A stretch of DNA of 64,000 nt from Xylocopa sonorina (lineage: Eukaryota; Arthropoda; Insecta; Hymenoptera; Apidae). Location: contig NC_135198.1 of NCBI RefSeq assembly GCF_050948175.1, forward strand, positions 11,111,001 to 11,175,000. Reading direction: 5' to 3'. Positions within the stretch are counted from its first letter, which is position 1; every line of letters starts with the position of its first letter. The position numbers were made by a program, and so were the translations under genes. The notes below the pieces were generated by a model. It saw only the letters and a program-made list of their open reading frames with translations, had not been told where the DNA came from and did no database searches. Shown here piece after piece: positions 38,924-51,600 of this stretch.

Positions 38924-39875
38924 TTTAGCTAATTTTAGGCCCCCCGAAAGCCAAAATATTATTTCCTTTGCACTACACTTGACATGGACGTGCGCATGTT
39001 CTGTGAAGGTCCTGAGAAATGCAAATACACCAACAAAAGTACGGAAGCAATGCCACCAGACGTTGGCACGAAGAAATTAACCTCGGGAACAATGTCGCGG
39101 GTTTTTCAAAAGGTTCGCATTTAATTGCTTAAACGGCACATTTTACGGTACGACGAGATAAAAACAAAGAAAAAGGTTCGTCGAAAACATCCAGCGTGTT
39201 CGGTTTTACGTCGGGTGGCATTGGTGCGAAATGATGTCCTTCTCCTCCGCCGTCCGGTGGAAGTTTCCATACGTCCTAACAACAAAACACTAGCAGGAAT
39301 ACTGGTTCACGCAAATGAATAATCATGCATGAAGTTGTAAGGATGTACGTCAAAGAGCAGACGACTAAGCATTAACGAAACAGCATCGACGTTGATATTG
39401 ATACTGTTTTTTGTGAATATCGGTTCAATGTGATCCCTCCAGCGAAAATATTGTTCGTGTGATTTTGACAACTCTCCTTGCGTCTCTTTTCCGACAGCAT
39501 TCTATTGTTCTCTTTTTAATCAGAATGTATAGGAAATGAAGCGTCCTTGTTGAACCTCTCGTAATGTCATATGATTTAGAAAAATTCGAGGGGACATCTC
39601 CTTATTAGGTTATCGATCAATGATGTCGATAGAAAATGTTCAATTATCATGTCTCTGGTAAGCTATACACGCGACGGTATTGTGCTATTTTGTTGCTATT
39701 TAAATGAGAAATGTTTACATCCTGTATGGATTTAAAGCTTTTAGATGTTATGCGGTATGTTCATTGTAACCACGCATACATGTCTAGCTATGTTGTCAGG
39801 AATTTGTCAAACAATTACAAGGCAAGTTTATCGATTTGAAATTCCATTAAAAATGAATGATCGTTTATAACTACA
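38924..39875. promoter_or_regulatory. Shared upstream region of DCUN1D1 and EXTL3
   Basis: The two start codons are 952 bp apart and diverge. The left part, next to the DCUN1D1 ATG, includes TGCGCATG (38,991-38,998), which resembles half of an NRF1 site. No TATA box was recognised. A 65-codon frame at 39,125-39,322 has no family resemblance; it may be part of a 5' untranslated exon of EXTL3. Confidence 0.45.
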
Positions 39876-42800
39876 ATGGGAGGAAGTATATTCGAGATAC
39901 TTCCATTATACTATCAAAATGGAAATGGAAGAGAAATTTGTCACTGGATAACACATATCAAATTATCTAGAATAATAATGTTAACATCTGCCGTTCTATT
40001 CATCGTACCATTATTTACTCATTATTATTTATCCAAGGTATCGTTTTGGTATAATCACTCTCTTGTAGAGAAATCTTTCAATTGTTTTGATGATTACAAA
40101 TTTTTAACCACTTTCAGGTGGAATCCGATTCACCGGACAAAGATATTTATCGTACATTTTCGACACTGGAGGCTTTCGAGAATTTTACACCCATGAAAGC
40201 TTCTCAGTTGAAAATGAGAATAGAAGAGATGCTGCGTATCAAAGTTTCTGTAAATAACGAGCTCAGGGATTTGAGCGCAAAGAGGCAAAGACTTCAAGTT
40301 GAAGTTAGCAGCTTAACACAGAAAATCGATGAGCTGAAGCAAGAATTGTTACACCAACAGACGGATCTTGACAGATTGAAAATCAGTGTTGAACAAGCTC
40401 AAGTGGCTCAAAGGGAAGCAGTGGAGAGAAATACGCCAGAACTAGCACCGCCTAAACGTATATTAATGGATGCCGTTCCTGTAGTATTACCAAGCACCGT
40501 GCCACATTCGTGTAGAATGTATAACTGTTTCGATCACAGTCGGTGTGCATTAACCAGTGGGTTTCCAGTATATCTGTACGATCCTGATAAGTATTCCGTA
40601 GTAAACCCTGGTTGGGATGTAGATGGATTTCTGAAGACTACTATCAAACAAACACTAGGTATATATAGAGTCGAACAATCATTTCTATCGATGCTTTCCA
40701 AGCTAATTGATTTTGTTTCATGTTACAGGATACAATCCGCATCTCACTACGAACGCAACTGAAGCTTGTGTATACATAGTACTAATAGGTGAAGCTCTCT
40801 CTACGCAACAGAAACTGGACAAAAAGTATCGTAAACCGATAGATGTAAAAAAATTGCACACACTTCCTTATTGGGGCGGTGACGGCAGAAACCATATTTT
40901 GTTAAATTTAGCACGAAGAGATTTATCGGTAGAATCCGGAGATATTTTCAGTGGAATAGATACAGGGAGAGCCATAATAGTGCAATCCACGTTCTATCGA
41001 AATCAATTTCGCGAAGGTTTCGACTTAACGGTCCCACCGATTTTGGGACCTCCGGGTGGCGATGTGTGGCAAGAATGTGCGCAAATGTTACCCGCGAGAA
41101 GAAAGTATTTACTGTCTTTTCAAGGAGAGATGAGATCTTCAAGAGTTACTACCATGACGCATCAAATCGATGATGCAGACATAGATATAGAGAGACTAAC
41201 GGTCGATGAGAACAATTTAGATGCTTTCATCACTCAACATCTAAAGGATATGAGTACAGGATTAACGTTGGATAAATTTTTCATCCAATTTGAATGTATA
41301 CCTGCCTCAGAAGAAAAGAACGTAGTGGAAATACTCGACTGGTCTTTATGTGGAACTGATTCCTCGAGGAAAGCTATATTAAAAGAGTCCACGTTCGCAT
41401 TAATTCTAGCTCCTAGTAATGCTTCGTTTGTAACCACTTCGTCTATGCAGGCCAGGTTGTACGAAGCGTTACGATCAGGATCCATACCGGTCTTTTTAGG
41501 CGGTGATCAAATTTTATTGAGTTACAGCGAAGTTATTAGTTGGCGTCGGGCAGCAATTTTTTTACCAAAAGTAAAAACATGATATTTATAAAACGTGACA
41601 TTATGTAGACATTTAAGGCTTTCGCGTTATCGTTGTCCAGGATTTCGAGCATAAGTCGTGATAAGTGATAAATTTCGGACTTTGGAACACTGGAACACTT
41701 GTTTCAAGAGATAGGGCTTGCGCTAAAAAAACTCTTAGTAATGATAATTGTATGATACTTGACCTTTTCAACTATCGAGCATGTCTTTAATTTTAGGCCA
41801 GGGTAACGGAAATGCATTTCTTGTTACGCGCGGTTCCTGACACCGATCTTCTAAGTATGCGTAGACAGGGCAGACTAATATGGGAACGTTATTTAAGTAC
41901 TGCTCAGGGTGCGGTAGATACTATCGTAGCTGTAATTAGAGATCGTCTCGGTATTCCGCCCTTGCCAGCGCCGCAGACTGCCAGTCCAAGTGTCTTCAAT
42001 GAAAGCTTTGTGGTAAATGTTACAACATACAACCGTTCAGTTTTTTATAATGTACAACAGTGTAACGATTTAGCTTTCCTTTAGCCTTTAAAATCAGATA
42101 CTATTATCGCTGAACCGGAGGCTGAAGAAAGTCTGGGTCCTCTGGAGCCACCTTACCCATCTCCTGCATTTAAAAGGAATTATACGACAATGTTACTTCA
42201 AGGACACGAAATCTGGAATGATTGGGTCGATCCGTTCTATTTGTATCCGCAATTACCGTTCGACACTGTCCTCCCTAGCGACGCGAAGTTTCTCGGTATA
42301 CAGTATCCCTATAAATCTCCCATAATATTTTATTACACTATCAATATCTTCCTTTGTACGTCTTGAATGATAGGTTCAGAAGTGGGATTCAGACCAATCG
42401 GCAAAGGTGCTGGTGGGGCAGGCAAAGAATTCAGCGAAGCTTTAGGCGGCAATTATCCAAGAGAACAGTTTACCATTGTAATGTTAACCTATGAACGAGA
42501 ACAAGTCCTCATTAATTCGTTGGCTCGGCTATACGGATTGCCGTATTTAAACAAAGTTTTAGTTGTATGGAATAGTCCAAAGCCACCTGTGGAAGATTTA
42601 AAGTGGCCCGATATCGGAGTACCTATTCACGTAAGTCGTCAATTAATAGCTTGAGAATCATAACCGAAGAAACACCGAACGAAAGGTGATTTTTTGCTGT
42701 AGGTAATCAAGGCTCCAAGGAATAGTTTAAACAACAGATTCCTTCCATTCGATGCGATCGAAACGGAAGCCGTTCTTTCGGTAGACGACGATGCCCATTT

Positions 42801-43515
42801 GCGACATGACGAGATTATGTTCGGATTCAGAGTGTGGAGGGAACACAGAGATCGCGTGGTAGGTTTCCCCGGTCGCTTCCACGCATGGGACCAGAATTAT
42901 CACAACGCTTGGAACTATAATTCTAATTATTCTTGCGAGTTATCAATGGTTTTAACTGGCGCTGCGTTCATTCATAAGCATTATACATATCTTTATACAC
43001 ACTGGTTGCCGCAAGCAATACGAGACAAGGTCGACGAATATATGAATTGCGAGGATATCGCCATGAATTTCCTGATTTCTCATCTGACGAGAAAACCGCC
43101 TGTCAAGGTGATTATATATCGCATCACGTAGAATTATCATTACAATTGAAATGTTTGAATGTCTTTTTGTTCAGGTCACGTCACGTTGGACTTTCAGGTG
43201 TCCCGGCTGTCCAGTCTCTCTATCGGAAGATGACACGCATTTTCAAGAAAGGCACAAGTGCATTAATTTCTTCTCTCAGGTAAGTGACATTTGCTTTCTT
43301 TAATATTTCTATTGTTACTTTTTTTGATATAGATTTTCAAGTAAATTCTGTTAAAGTGAAATCTAGTTGCAGCGAGCGTACCGTAAATATAGAAACCCTA
43401 ATCGTTACAGGTTTTCGGATACATGCCTCTCTTAAATACGCAATATCGAGCTGACTCGATATTGTTTAAAACGAGAATACCACACGACAAACAGAAATGT
43501 TTTAAATTTATATAG
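39876..43515 (+). CDS. EXTL3: Exostosin-like 3 glycosyltransferase (brother of tout-velu)
   Basis: A Golgi/ER type II membrane glycosyltransferase that adds the first alpha-GlcNAc to the linker and so commits chains to heparan sulfate. Nine exons join in phase: 39876-40037, 40118-40658, 40729-41570, 41797-42012, 42085-42295, 42374-42630, 42703-43107, 43175-43279 and 43411-43515. The product has 947 residues (human about 919). A transmembrane helix (about 33-52) is followed by a coiled-coil stem (about 70-145). Next comes the exostosin domain (about 165-570), then a GT64 domain starting near [15 protein letters not shown]. The metal-binding DDD is at residues 771-773. The long N-terminal stem separates EXTL3 from EXT1, EXT2 and EXTL2. 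The start ATG is followed directly by the cytosolic tail and anchor. Confidence 0.95.
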
Positions 43516-44700
43516 GGATAATGAAATGAAGGGTCATATTATACAGACATTTAGGAAACCACACTTGATAGAATTTACATGGTTTTGATAACATTTTAAC
43601 TGAACTTCCTATAAACGGTATCAACACGTAAAGCAAATGTCGTAGTGTTTTTTATTGTCCTCACTTTTTGATCGTACCTTTTTTTATCGATATACACATT
43701 GATTGAGCGAAATGCACATTAAAAAAAAATTAACAGAAACAGAATTTAACGATGAAAAATCACCGACTGTATAGATACATATGTTGTAGCGAATATAAGA
43801 TACAATGGAAATCTTTTTTTACGTCGTATACACAAGTTACCGATTTTAATTATTCACGACGATGTGCAATAAATTCTTTTACAAAATCAAGATGCACGAA
43901 AGAGGATAGAGATCGTAGAATGCACGGAGCGTTTATATGATACGCGTGTGTACATATTAAAATTGTAATAAGACCGGGTTACGATGCATCGATCTTAATT
44001 TACTTGACCAATATGAACACGATCGTTACTTTCTAATGATTATTATTACGTACAAGCTGCACAATAATCTCGTTTGTACATAACGGCAGCGTAAACTGTG
44101 CTGTCTATAAATTATGCTTGCCGGAATAATGTAAATAAGTACGCAGCTAGACGGAAATAACGAAATATTAACGTATAATTATTAATTATTACGTAATTAG
44201 GCTATCGCTGGCGAACGAATACGAAAGGATATTCGAATGGAAGTTAGGGGAGAAAAGTGCTCTTTCCACTAGAAACTCGACTAAAGATATTTGTCACGAC
44301 GTATACATAGAATGTTATCGTTTTAATTTAGCTTTCGATGTCTGGGTGCTCGACTGTACCTTAATTATCGTTTACGTTTAACCATTTTAATGTGCCAAAT
44401 AACTAACGATTTACTTTAAATTAACTTTTCATTCAGGAGTTAATTTCAACTCGCGATAATACTCTGAGAAAAGTATTGCCTGTAAATACATGTATCGCAC
44501 ATTTTTCAATTCACATCAAAATACAAATCACAATCATACGGTTCGTAGGATAATTAAAAATACATGTAAAAACGATTTTGTAAGTTCGGTTTTTGTATCG
44601 AATCGTACGCAATTGATTGTAAGCTTAGCCTGAATTGACTTCAGGGCACGTGCAGAAAAATAAAAAGTATATATTATTTATGATTGTACACACCGGAGGC
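43516..44700 (+). other. EXTL3 downstream region, probable 3' UTR
   Basis: AT-rich DNA without exons runs from the EXTL3 stop to the composition change. AATAAA at 44,659-44,664 is a plausible polyadenylation signal at its very end; another lies at about 43,868. Confidence 0.45.
44659..44664 (+). terminator. Possible EXTL3 polyadenylation signal
   Basis: AATAAA lies shortly before the switch from AT-rich to GC-rich DNA, about 1.15 kb after the stop codon. The position is suggestive but unproven. Confidence 0.3.
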
Positions 44701-46076
44701 TATTCATTACGGAACTAGATGTTACTTTTAATTTAATTCCCGTGTCACGGAAGATACCATTCGGTATCTCTGGCTTTCCTCCAGGCACCATTAATCATGC
44801 GTACCCGAACATTGCATAGTATAAAAACACGGGACCGGTTGGCAGGGTCTGCTGCTTCAGAGTGATGGCTGTTGGCAGCTGATTTTAAAATGCCGCTCTT
44901 GATTGATCGACATTTTATACGCGGTCGATTGCAAAACATTAAAGTAAACTATTTTTCTCATTTACATAGAACGTTGAAAAATTGTTTGCCGTTCGATACG
45001 CGTTTACATTCCACCGAGTTTCAGAATGAAACAACACGCGACGCGGGCTACCACCGCTCGAAGAAGTAGTCGCTGCCTTCGATAGTCAACCGCGCAAGTG
45101 GTACCAGCGCGTCTGAAATCAGACACTCGCGTCTGGGACGGAAGTTCTTGTTCCACCCAATGATCTCGCTCATCATCCTCGTACTCGATGAAAAATCTAT
45201 TAAACATTGATTCCTTATACTTAATCCCACGCCACAAACATTGTACAAGCATACGATCGAATAGATTTCCAGGTAATCCACAGGTAAGCGACCTGCGCGA
45301 GAGAGATCGTAACCGAGCAGTTCCGTTGCTGAAAGTTCATAGTTTCCCGGGTGGCAGCGTGAAGGCGGAGACGCGTCCGATGGCGTTCGAATTCACCGCC
45401 AGAACGGCAAAAGTAGCACCGTTGCGGCTCCGAACCCCATTGGCCTAGGGTGCGATCAATACCAAGTTTTCCATGACGTAAGTGCGGCCTGTGGCCCTTA
45501 TTGGTTCGGACATACGCCGCATCCCATTATTTATTAAGACCGCATGAATGGACGTTTTTTCCCAGCGATCGGCTACGTGCGCGCGGGGTCCACCCGCGTT
45601 TCGATCAGCCGATCGTAAAGAAAAGCACGACCGCGTTTGCAGAGTCGGACGCGGAAAGTGGAAGCGGCCCGCGAGCGACGGACGTCCTTTCTCGGGACGC
45701 GTTTCCCTCCCTCTCCCCTCCGTAGGTGGTCTCAGGGTCTGACACACGCAAGGAAGCAAAGAGCTTGTGGTCTCGGGAACGAACAAACAACGAGCAAGGG
45801 AAAGGGCGGCGAGTGGTTCGCGCAACTGCGCTCGTCGCGTACACAGGCGACGGGCAGTCGTCGAAACGGGGGATGGTCGAGCCGTGGTGAAAGGTCTCCT
45901 CTCGGTTCCCGTCTTTCTTTTCTCTTCTTCATGGACGATAGGGTGAGCGGAACCGAGGGTACGTGGGCTACGCGCGATCTCGACGGCAGAATCGTAACAG
46001 GAAGTCGATTCGCGGCCGGAAATTAGTCACCTTCGCCGGAGACCGGTTCTCTCGTTTCAGCCCGTAGCGTTGCGGG

Positions 46077-46260
46077 CGAGGGTTGTCGAAGAGAGAGGTA
46101 GTAGATAAAGAGAGAGGCAAGAGATAGAGAGAAGGGATGGGAGAATGGTTGAGTAGAGGGAGAAAGATGTAGGCGATCGTAGGTAGAAGGGGCGACGAAG
46201 GTAGACAGAGAGAGAAGAGAGACGGTGGTGGTGGACGGTAGGAGCGAGAAGGAGAGACCG
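46077..46260 (+). repeat. GA-rich purine tract upstream of RIM
   Basis: About 180 bp dominated by GAGA-like words on the plus strand. In insects GAGA-factor-type proteins bind such tracts in promoters. It may mark the RIM promoter or 5' leader. Confidence 0.5.
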
Positions 46261-48165
46261 AGCCGTCAGTGAGAGTAGTACCAATCGCGGAGCGTTGGCG
46301 GACATAAGCGCGCTAGGGGTGTGGAATAAGCTCATTCGTGTGTTGTTCCAGCGTCGAGCGTTCGCGAGGAAGGGAAACGCTGGTACACGGAAGTGATAGA
46401 GGGTAACCCGTACGCCTCGCCATTCGCCGTACACCTCTACCGATCCGAGCTGGCTGTTACTGACGTGTACCATCGCGTGTGTAACCAGTGCGAGAGCGCG
46501 TCAATCGGTAAACTCGATCGAGCGCAGTGCCGCTCGCGATAAAACCGTAACAACGGGAGAACGAGAATCCATATTTCCGGTCTAGGATGATCGTTCGGTT
46601 CGGGGTGGCCGGGGCAGGCGAACAGCTGACGCTGGCCAGCCGTTAAATCGTTGGTACGCGGCTCGAAAACGTCGCGAACAGCCGGTCAGCTGAGAAAACG
46701 GGTCTCGTGGGTGTGGAACAATCCGGTCTAGGGCGATTGATTGTGTGGGTGTCGCGGTCGCTGCAGAGACGTCGAGGAGCGCCATCGTCGTCTCGGCCGC
46801 CACGTGAATCGCGAACACCGAGGAGAATACTTGTAGCGTTGAATATCGTACGGAACCAGCCCTCGAACCAGCCAGTATACGTGGCACGGTTTCGAGCCAA
46901 CGCGCGTCACGTTGCCGTTCGTCTCGAGTTTCCTGAGTGACTTGTGTCGCCTTTTCTTCCTACCGTGCGGTGCGACAGCCTGTTTCTCGACCGATACCTG
47001 TGAAATTTTCTTCGACCGCCCGTCGACGCTTTCGGAGGTTTCCCCGATCAATCTGATTGTGTTTCGACGCGACGACGCTCCACGGTTCGCTGAGGCAAAC
47101 GGGCAAAAGCGATAGAAGAGAGTGTTCTTTCTGTGCACAACCGCGAAGGGGTGAAGGGGAGAGATCCCGAGACACAGAGGCCAGGACGGATACCCAGTGA
47201 CCCGTTTCCGTTCGTCTCAATCGATGAAATTCCGAAAACGTTCCACGCTGCCCAGAAACATGACCACGTAGCCGTCTTTATAATCTTCGCGGTTACGACG
47301 ACTGATCGGGGCCATCCCGTAAACGAGTCGCGTACCGTTCGCCCCGCGCGGTTCGACAGAAGCTGTTCACCTGCGCCCGCTGCGTGTACACAGAATCGTC
47401 GCGTATTCCCCCTGCAAGGTTCAAGAACCCGGGCTTCGTGTGTACGTCAGAAACGAGCGCACCAACGGCACCCGTGACCCGTTTCCCTTTTCAATCGATG
47501 TACTCGTGAACTGGGCCGCTCGTTCCCTCGAAACCCCGATACACTCTCGCCGGAGGTGTTCGACCAACGCGCGTCAACACGCGAGTAAACAAGTCCAGCT
47601 GTAAACGATCGCGTTACGTTGGACACGGTGCGGTGGACACGATCCGGACAGAAGCGACGCGGCCAGAGGAGAGCCGATCCTCCGGATCCGTTTCAAGAGC
47701 AACGAAGAAGAGAGCGGGGGTGAAATAGCAGTGCGCACATTCTAACCTCGCAGCCGCCATATCGAAGGTGGCGAGGAGGAAAGCGCGTCGAAGGTCGGTC
47801 TCGAGGAACACCCGGGGACAACCCCTCGCAGTACCGCGTTCCATGCTGGCTTCGAGCGGTGGACTAGGACCGGGGACGGTAGAGAGAATGCGAGAGCCTC
47901 CACACCGCCTGTGAAACATGATTTGTCATACAGATGCGGTCGCTGGTAATCGTACGACGCGAGATAACGAGGACGAGGACGCCGACGGAGACGAGGATCA
48001 CGGGTCTAGCCAGGAGCGTCACGTCGATGGTTGCACGAGCCGTCCCAATGACGCTCGCATGAGAGCCAGCCCGATCGCGGAGGATAAGGCGCGGACGAAC
48101 AAGGCTGTCCGGTGGTGTCCAGTGGTTTCCGCTTGTCCAGTCGAACCTCGACCGAACGTGTTGCT

Positions 48166-48201
48166 GGTCGTCGTCGTCGTGGTCGTCGTGGTCGTCGTCG
48201 A
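48166..48201 (+). repeat. GTC triplet microsatellite
   Basis: Imperfect run of GTC/GTG triplets about 410 bp before the RIM start codon. In one frame it reads as a valine run, in the complement as threonine, with no family context, so it is treated as a simple repeat. Confidence 0.7.
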
Positions 48202-48614
48202 CGGGCTTCCAGGCTGCTTACCGATCGTCCCCAACCGTATCCGTCTGTACTGTTGCGTCCAACGAGAGGAAGAGAAGAAGAGGCAGCAATCGGTGGAGGA
48301 CACGAAGGCATCGGGGACAGGACATCGGCGTAGGAATCAAGGCACGTCGAACGCGTACGCGTACCGGTGTTGTCGCGGCCAGCTGCGCCGATCACCAGGT
48401 GTCGGATGACTCCCCCCGCACGCCGCAGCATTCCCGTAGTCGTAGAAAGGACGCGATATCCCTTCGGAAGGAGCGTTGTCAAGCGTCGCGCGATCCTCGT
48501 CGAACGAGCCGCGGTACCACATCGGCGGCGTCGTCGGTGCTGCGCCGGCCCGCGCGTCGCGCTAAACTCCTCGCGATTAGACCTTCCCGTGCACGTTCCT
48601 ATCTTACGTCCGTG

Positions 48615-51600
48615 ATGGCGGCTGTACCTGATATGTCGCACCTCACCCCCGAGGAGAGGAGCACCATCGAGGAGGTTATAATAAGGCAGAAGCAGGAGGA
48701 GGAGAAGGAAAATGAGATTATGAGGTACGTCGAGGCCTTCCATCCTGCTTTCATTTTTTTTTCTCTCTCCACGGACGATAATCCCGTGCCTCGTGTACTG
48801 CGCTTTTTTTTTCTTTTTCTCTCCCTAGCATCCTGCGAATCTCTCCGATCATCGCGGCAATTCTCTTTAGAGATGCGCAAAGTCGGACGGCTACAGACGC
48901 CACGGAACTGTTTCGAGTCGCCTAGACGCTTGAAAAATTGCAAACGTAAAACAATTTCCGAAGAACGTTTAATCCTTTCATCGCTTTCTCATCCCTGTTT
49001 AATTATCGTTTCCATGTCCGGCGAGAAGATGCACGTAGCGCTTGTGTCCATGGATTTCGTTGCTCCGTTTCAAAGGGGCAACGAATGAGAGAGCGCAAGA
49101 TTTTCCGCATCGCGTGCAGGGGATGAACAATACTGCGGAAACAAGGGACAAGGGGGATGAACGCTCGAAATCCTTCAATTGCGAACGCGGGAAATATGGC
49201 GAGGAATGGTGAACGCTGCATGTCGTATCGCTCGTTCTCCCTTTCCAATCGTGTTCCACGTTTCTCTGACCGTCTGCGTTCGAAAAATTTCATTCTCGTC
49301 TCTATATCGGTGTCAATGGGGCCCAATCGCAGCTTCCCGCGTGGACGCGTCGGTCCACGGAGATCTGTCGTAAACAAGCGAGCCGGGAGAACCGCGTATG
49401 CAAGTAGAACGAGGACTGAATGGTCGGACTGTGGCCAGCTAGGGGGTGCAAAATACGATCGTGAGCGGTCACGCGTCGTTGATCATAATTACTGAACGGA
49501 ACGATGCCCGATCGATCGCGTATCCGTATTCCTTGACCAACGATTCGTCCCCAACGGCGACGCGTTTCGCCTATTTTCTCCTTGCTCGCTTGCTCGTCAG
49601 TCCTTGACCGTTTTATACCTGTCGCGCATCTTCCTTATTTAGGTATTCATCGTCGCGCGTATGATTATCCTGGCATCGATTCTTCCAGAGGAACGAGAAT
49701 CTGTTTCTCTCCGCGTCGAGCTGCTCGATTATCTCGTGCACAGCTCAGCTGCTGCGTTGTTCCAGCCACTCGGTGGTTTAATTAAATTATCCGAACGCTT
49801 CGATAAACGCTACTCCCGCGGCAAACTGCTTCGCGCGAGTTTCATTTATTTATTTATTTTTTTATTATTCCGCGTTACGATCGTTCTCGAGACGATCTCC
49901 TAAAACAATTCATCGCACGGCGAACGGAAACTAAGTTTAAGAGCGACACTTTTAACGGCAGCGAGGCGTCTACCGGCGCGGGAGGCAGAGGGTGACGGAT
50001 GCGCCGGCAGCCTCATTCGCATGTAATTACGGTGGCAGAGTCGCAGCTAGGCGACGCCGGGGAAAATGGACGGCGTTCTTCGAGGAAGGCGTTTTATTGA
50101 TAGGTTGTCGCTGATGGAAAACGGGAACGTGAGAAAGCAGTCGAGCGCGGGACAGAGACGGCCGCGCAGAGGAGGGAAGAGGCGGAAAGAGACAGAGGAC
50201 AGGGTGAAACGGAGGTAAATCGAGAGAAAAGCGTCGGCGGAGAGGAGGATGAACAACGGGGAGAGCTAGATGGAGAGCGAGGGAGCGAAAGAGAGTAATG
50301 AGGAAAGCGTGCTTCACCATACCGATGCGAGATCATGTTATGTGGATGACAAGTACGTGTAGGGACACATGTAACATGCAACGCAGCGAGCCTCGACGTG
50401 GCTCGGTAACGAGCTGCTCTAGCTGCACAGAGTATGCATAGGATATGCAGCCGCATCCCGTGGATGAAGCGTGAAAGAGACCGGGATTGCCACGATGAAT
50501 TCTCGGATCTCGAAATCCGGAGGCAGGTTTTAACGCGGATCCGTGGATAGCCGTGGAGGCATCGGTACTGTTTTGCATCCCGTTAGGTTGCCCGGAACGA
50601 TGCGAACCCTTTGATATCGCGGCGATTATTTTAGTCGGAGCTCGCATCGGGGATCCTCGTCGGGGCGCATCGAGAAGCCGATCCGCGCAAAAATAGACGG
50701 TAACCTTTTCCATCCCCCTGTTTCTGAACTGATCCTCGCCCGCGACTACGTGTAGGCTACGCACACACGCGCGTTCCAACCAAATGTAATCGTCTGATCG
50801 CGTAATTGTCGCCGCACCGTTCCCACCGAACGCTAATTCCTCGAGCCACCTTTCACCTTAGCGAAACGATACCGCTCTTCGATTTTTTTCTTCCCTCCTG
50901 TAAGACATCGCGGAGTATAATGGACGACGGGAAGTTTCGAGGCGCGAAGGAGGGAAACAAAAAAAAAACGAAAGGAATGAAAGGAAAAAAGAAAAACCGT
51001 GACTCGAATGCAGTGAAGTTTCGAAGGGAAGAATCGGGGGAGAGGGTGGATAACTCTTTGTTCGAGCGTGGAACGTAGTCGGGACGCGTCGCGTGAAAAG
51101 TCGCGTTGCGCGGATTTTGTGGGACGGAAAAGTTCGCGCGTGTACCACGGGGAGGTTCCTCGTTAAGTAACCTACATTTCCCCACGCTCGGCTCTCCCGC
51201 CTTTGATCTGCTTCTCTCCCCCTTTTGTCACGGTGAAATATATACATTTTTCTTTTTCCCTTCTTGCTCGCGTGACAGATTTGACCGTGTCTGGCCGTCG
51301 CGAAACGCGGCCGTAACGCGACGACACGCTCAAGCTCGAGCGACCGCGATCGGCGTTGCGTGCTCGCGAGTCGCGCGCGATTATTGGTAAAGCAATTAGA
51401 GTAACGTGGGCGGGCGGGCGCGCACGGATCGCGTCGCGTCCCCTGTTCGTGTGCACTGTGTCTACTTTGTGACATGCAGCCGCACGACCTTTCACTCGAT
51501 CGGCAAACTCGAGATTTAGGTTACCCCGCTAGCGACTGTTCCATGCAAATTTCCGCTCGAAACTTCGCCGACTTTGCCCCGCCGCGTTTAATACGGCCGG

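Larger units (their letters stand above)
44701..48614 (+). promoter_or_regulatory. GC-rich upstream region of RIM
   Basis: About 3.9 kb of CpG-rich DNA precedes the first RIM coding exon. Frames are long but arginine/proline/serine-rich and shared between strands, so they do not look like genes. A purine tract (about 46,077-46,260) and a GTC repeat (48,166-48,201) stand out. The frame of RIM is open from 48,399, but the family N-terminus argues for the ATG at 48,615. The region probably holds the promoter and a long 5' leader. Confidence 0.45.

Noticed and set aside
47918..48409. 163-codon frame with a valine run before RIM.
   Set aside because: The valines come from the GTC microsatellite and the rest shows no domain; it is probably RIM leader DNA.
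48615..48724. RIM coding exon 1 reading on past 48,724 in the same frame to 49,088.
   Set aside because: The sequence after IMR stops resembling RIM, whereas the GTACGT donor joined to 53,286 restores the conserved RKQDEV segment.
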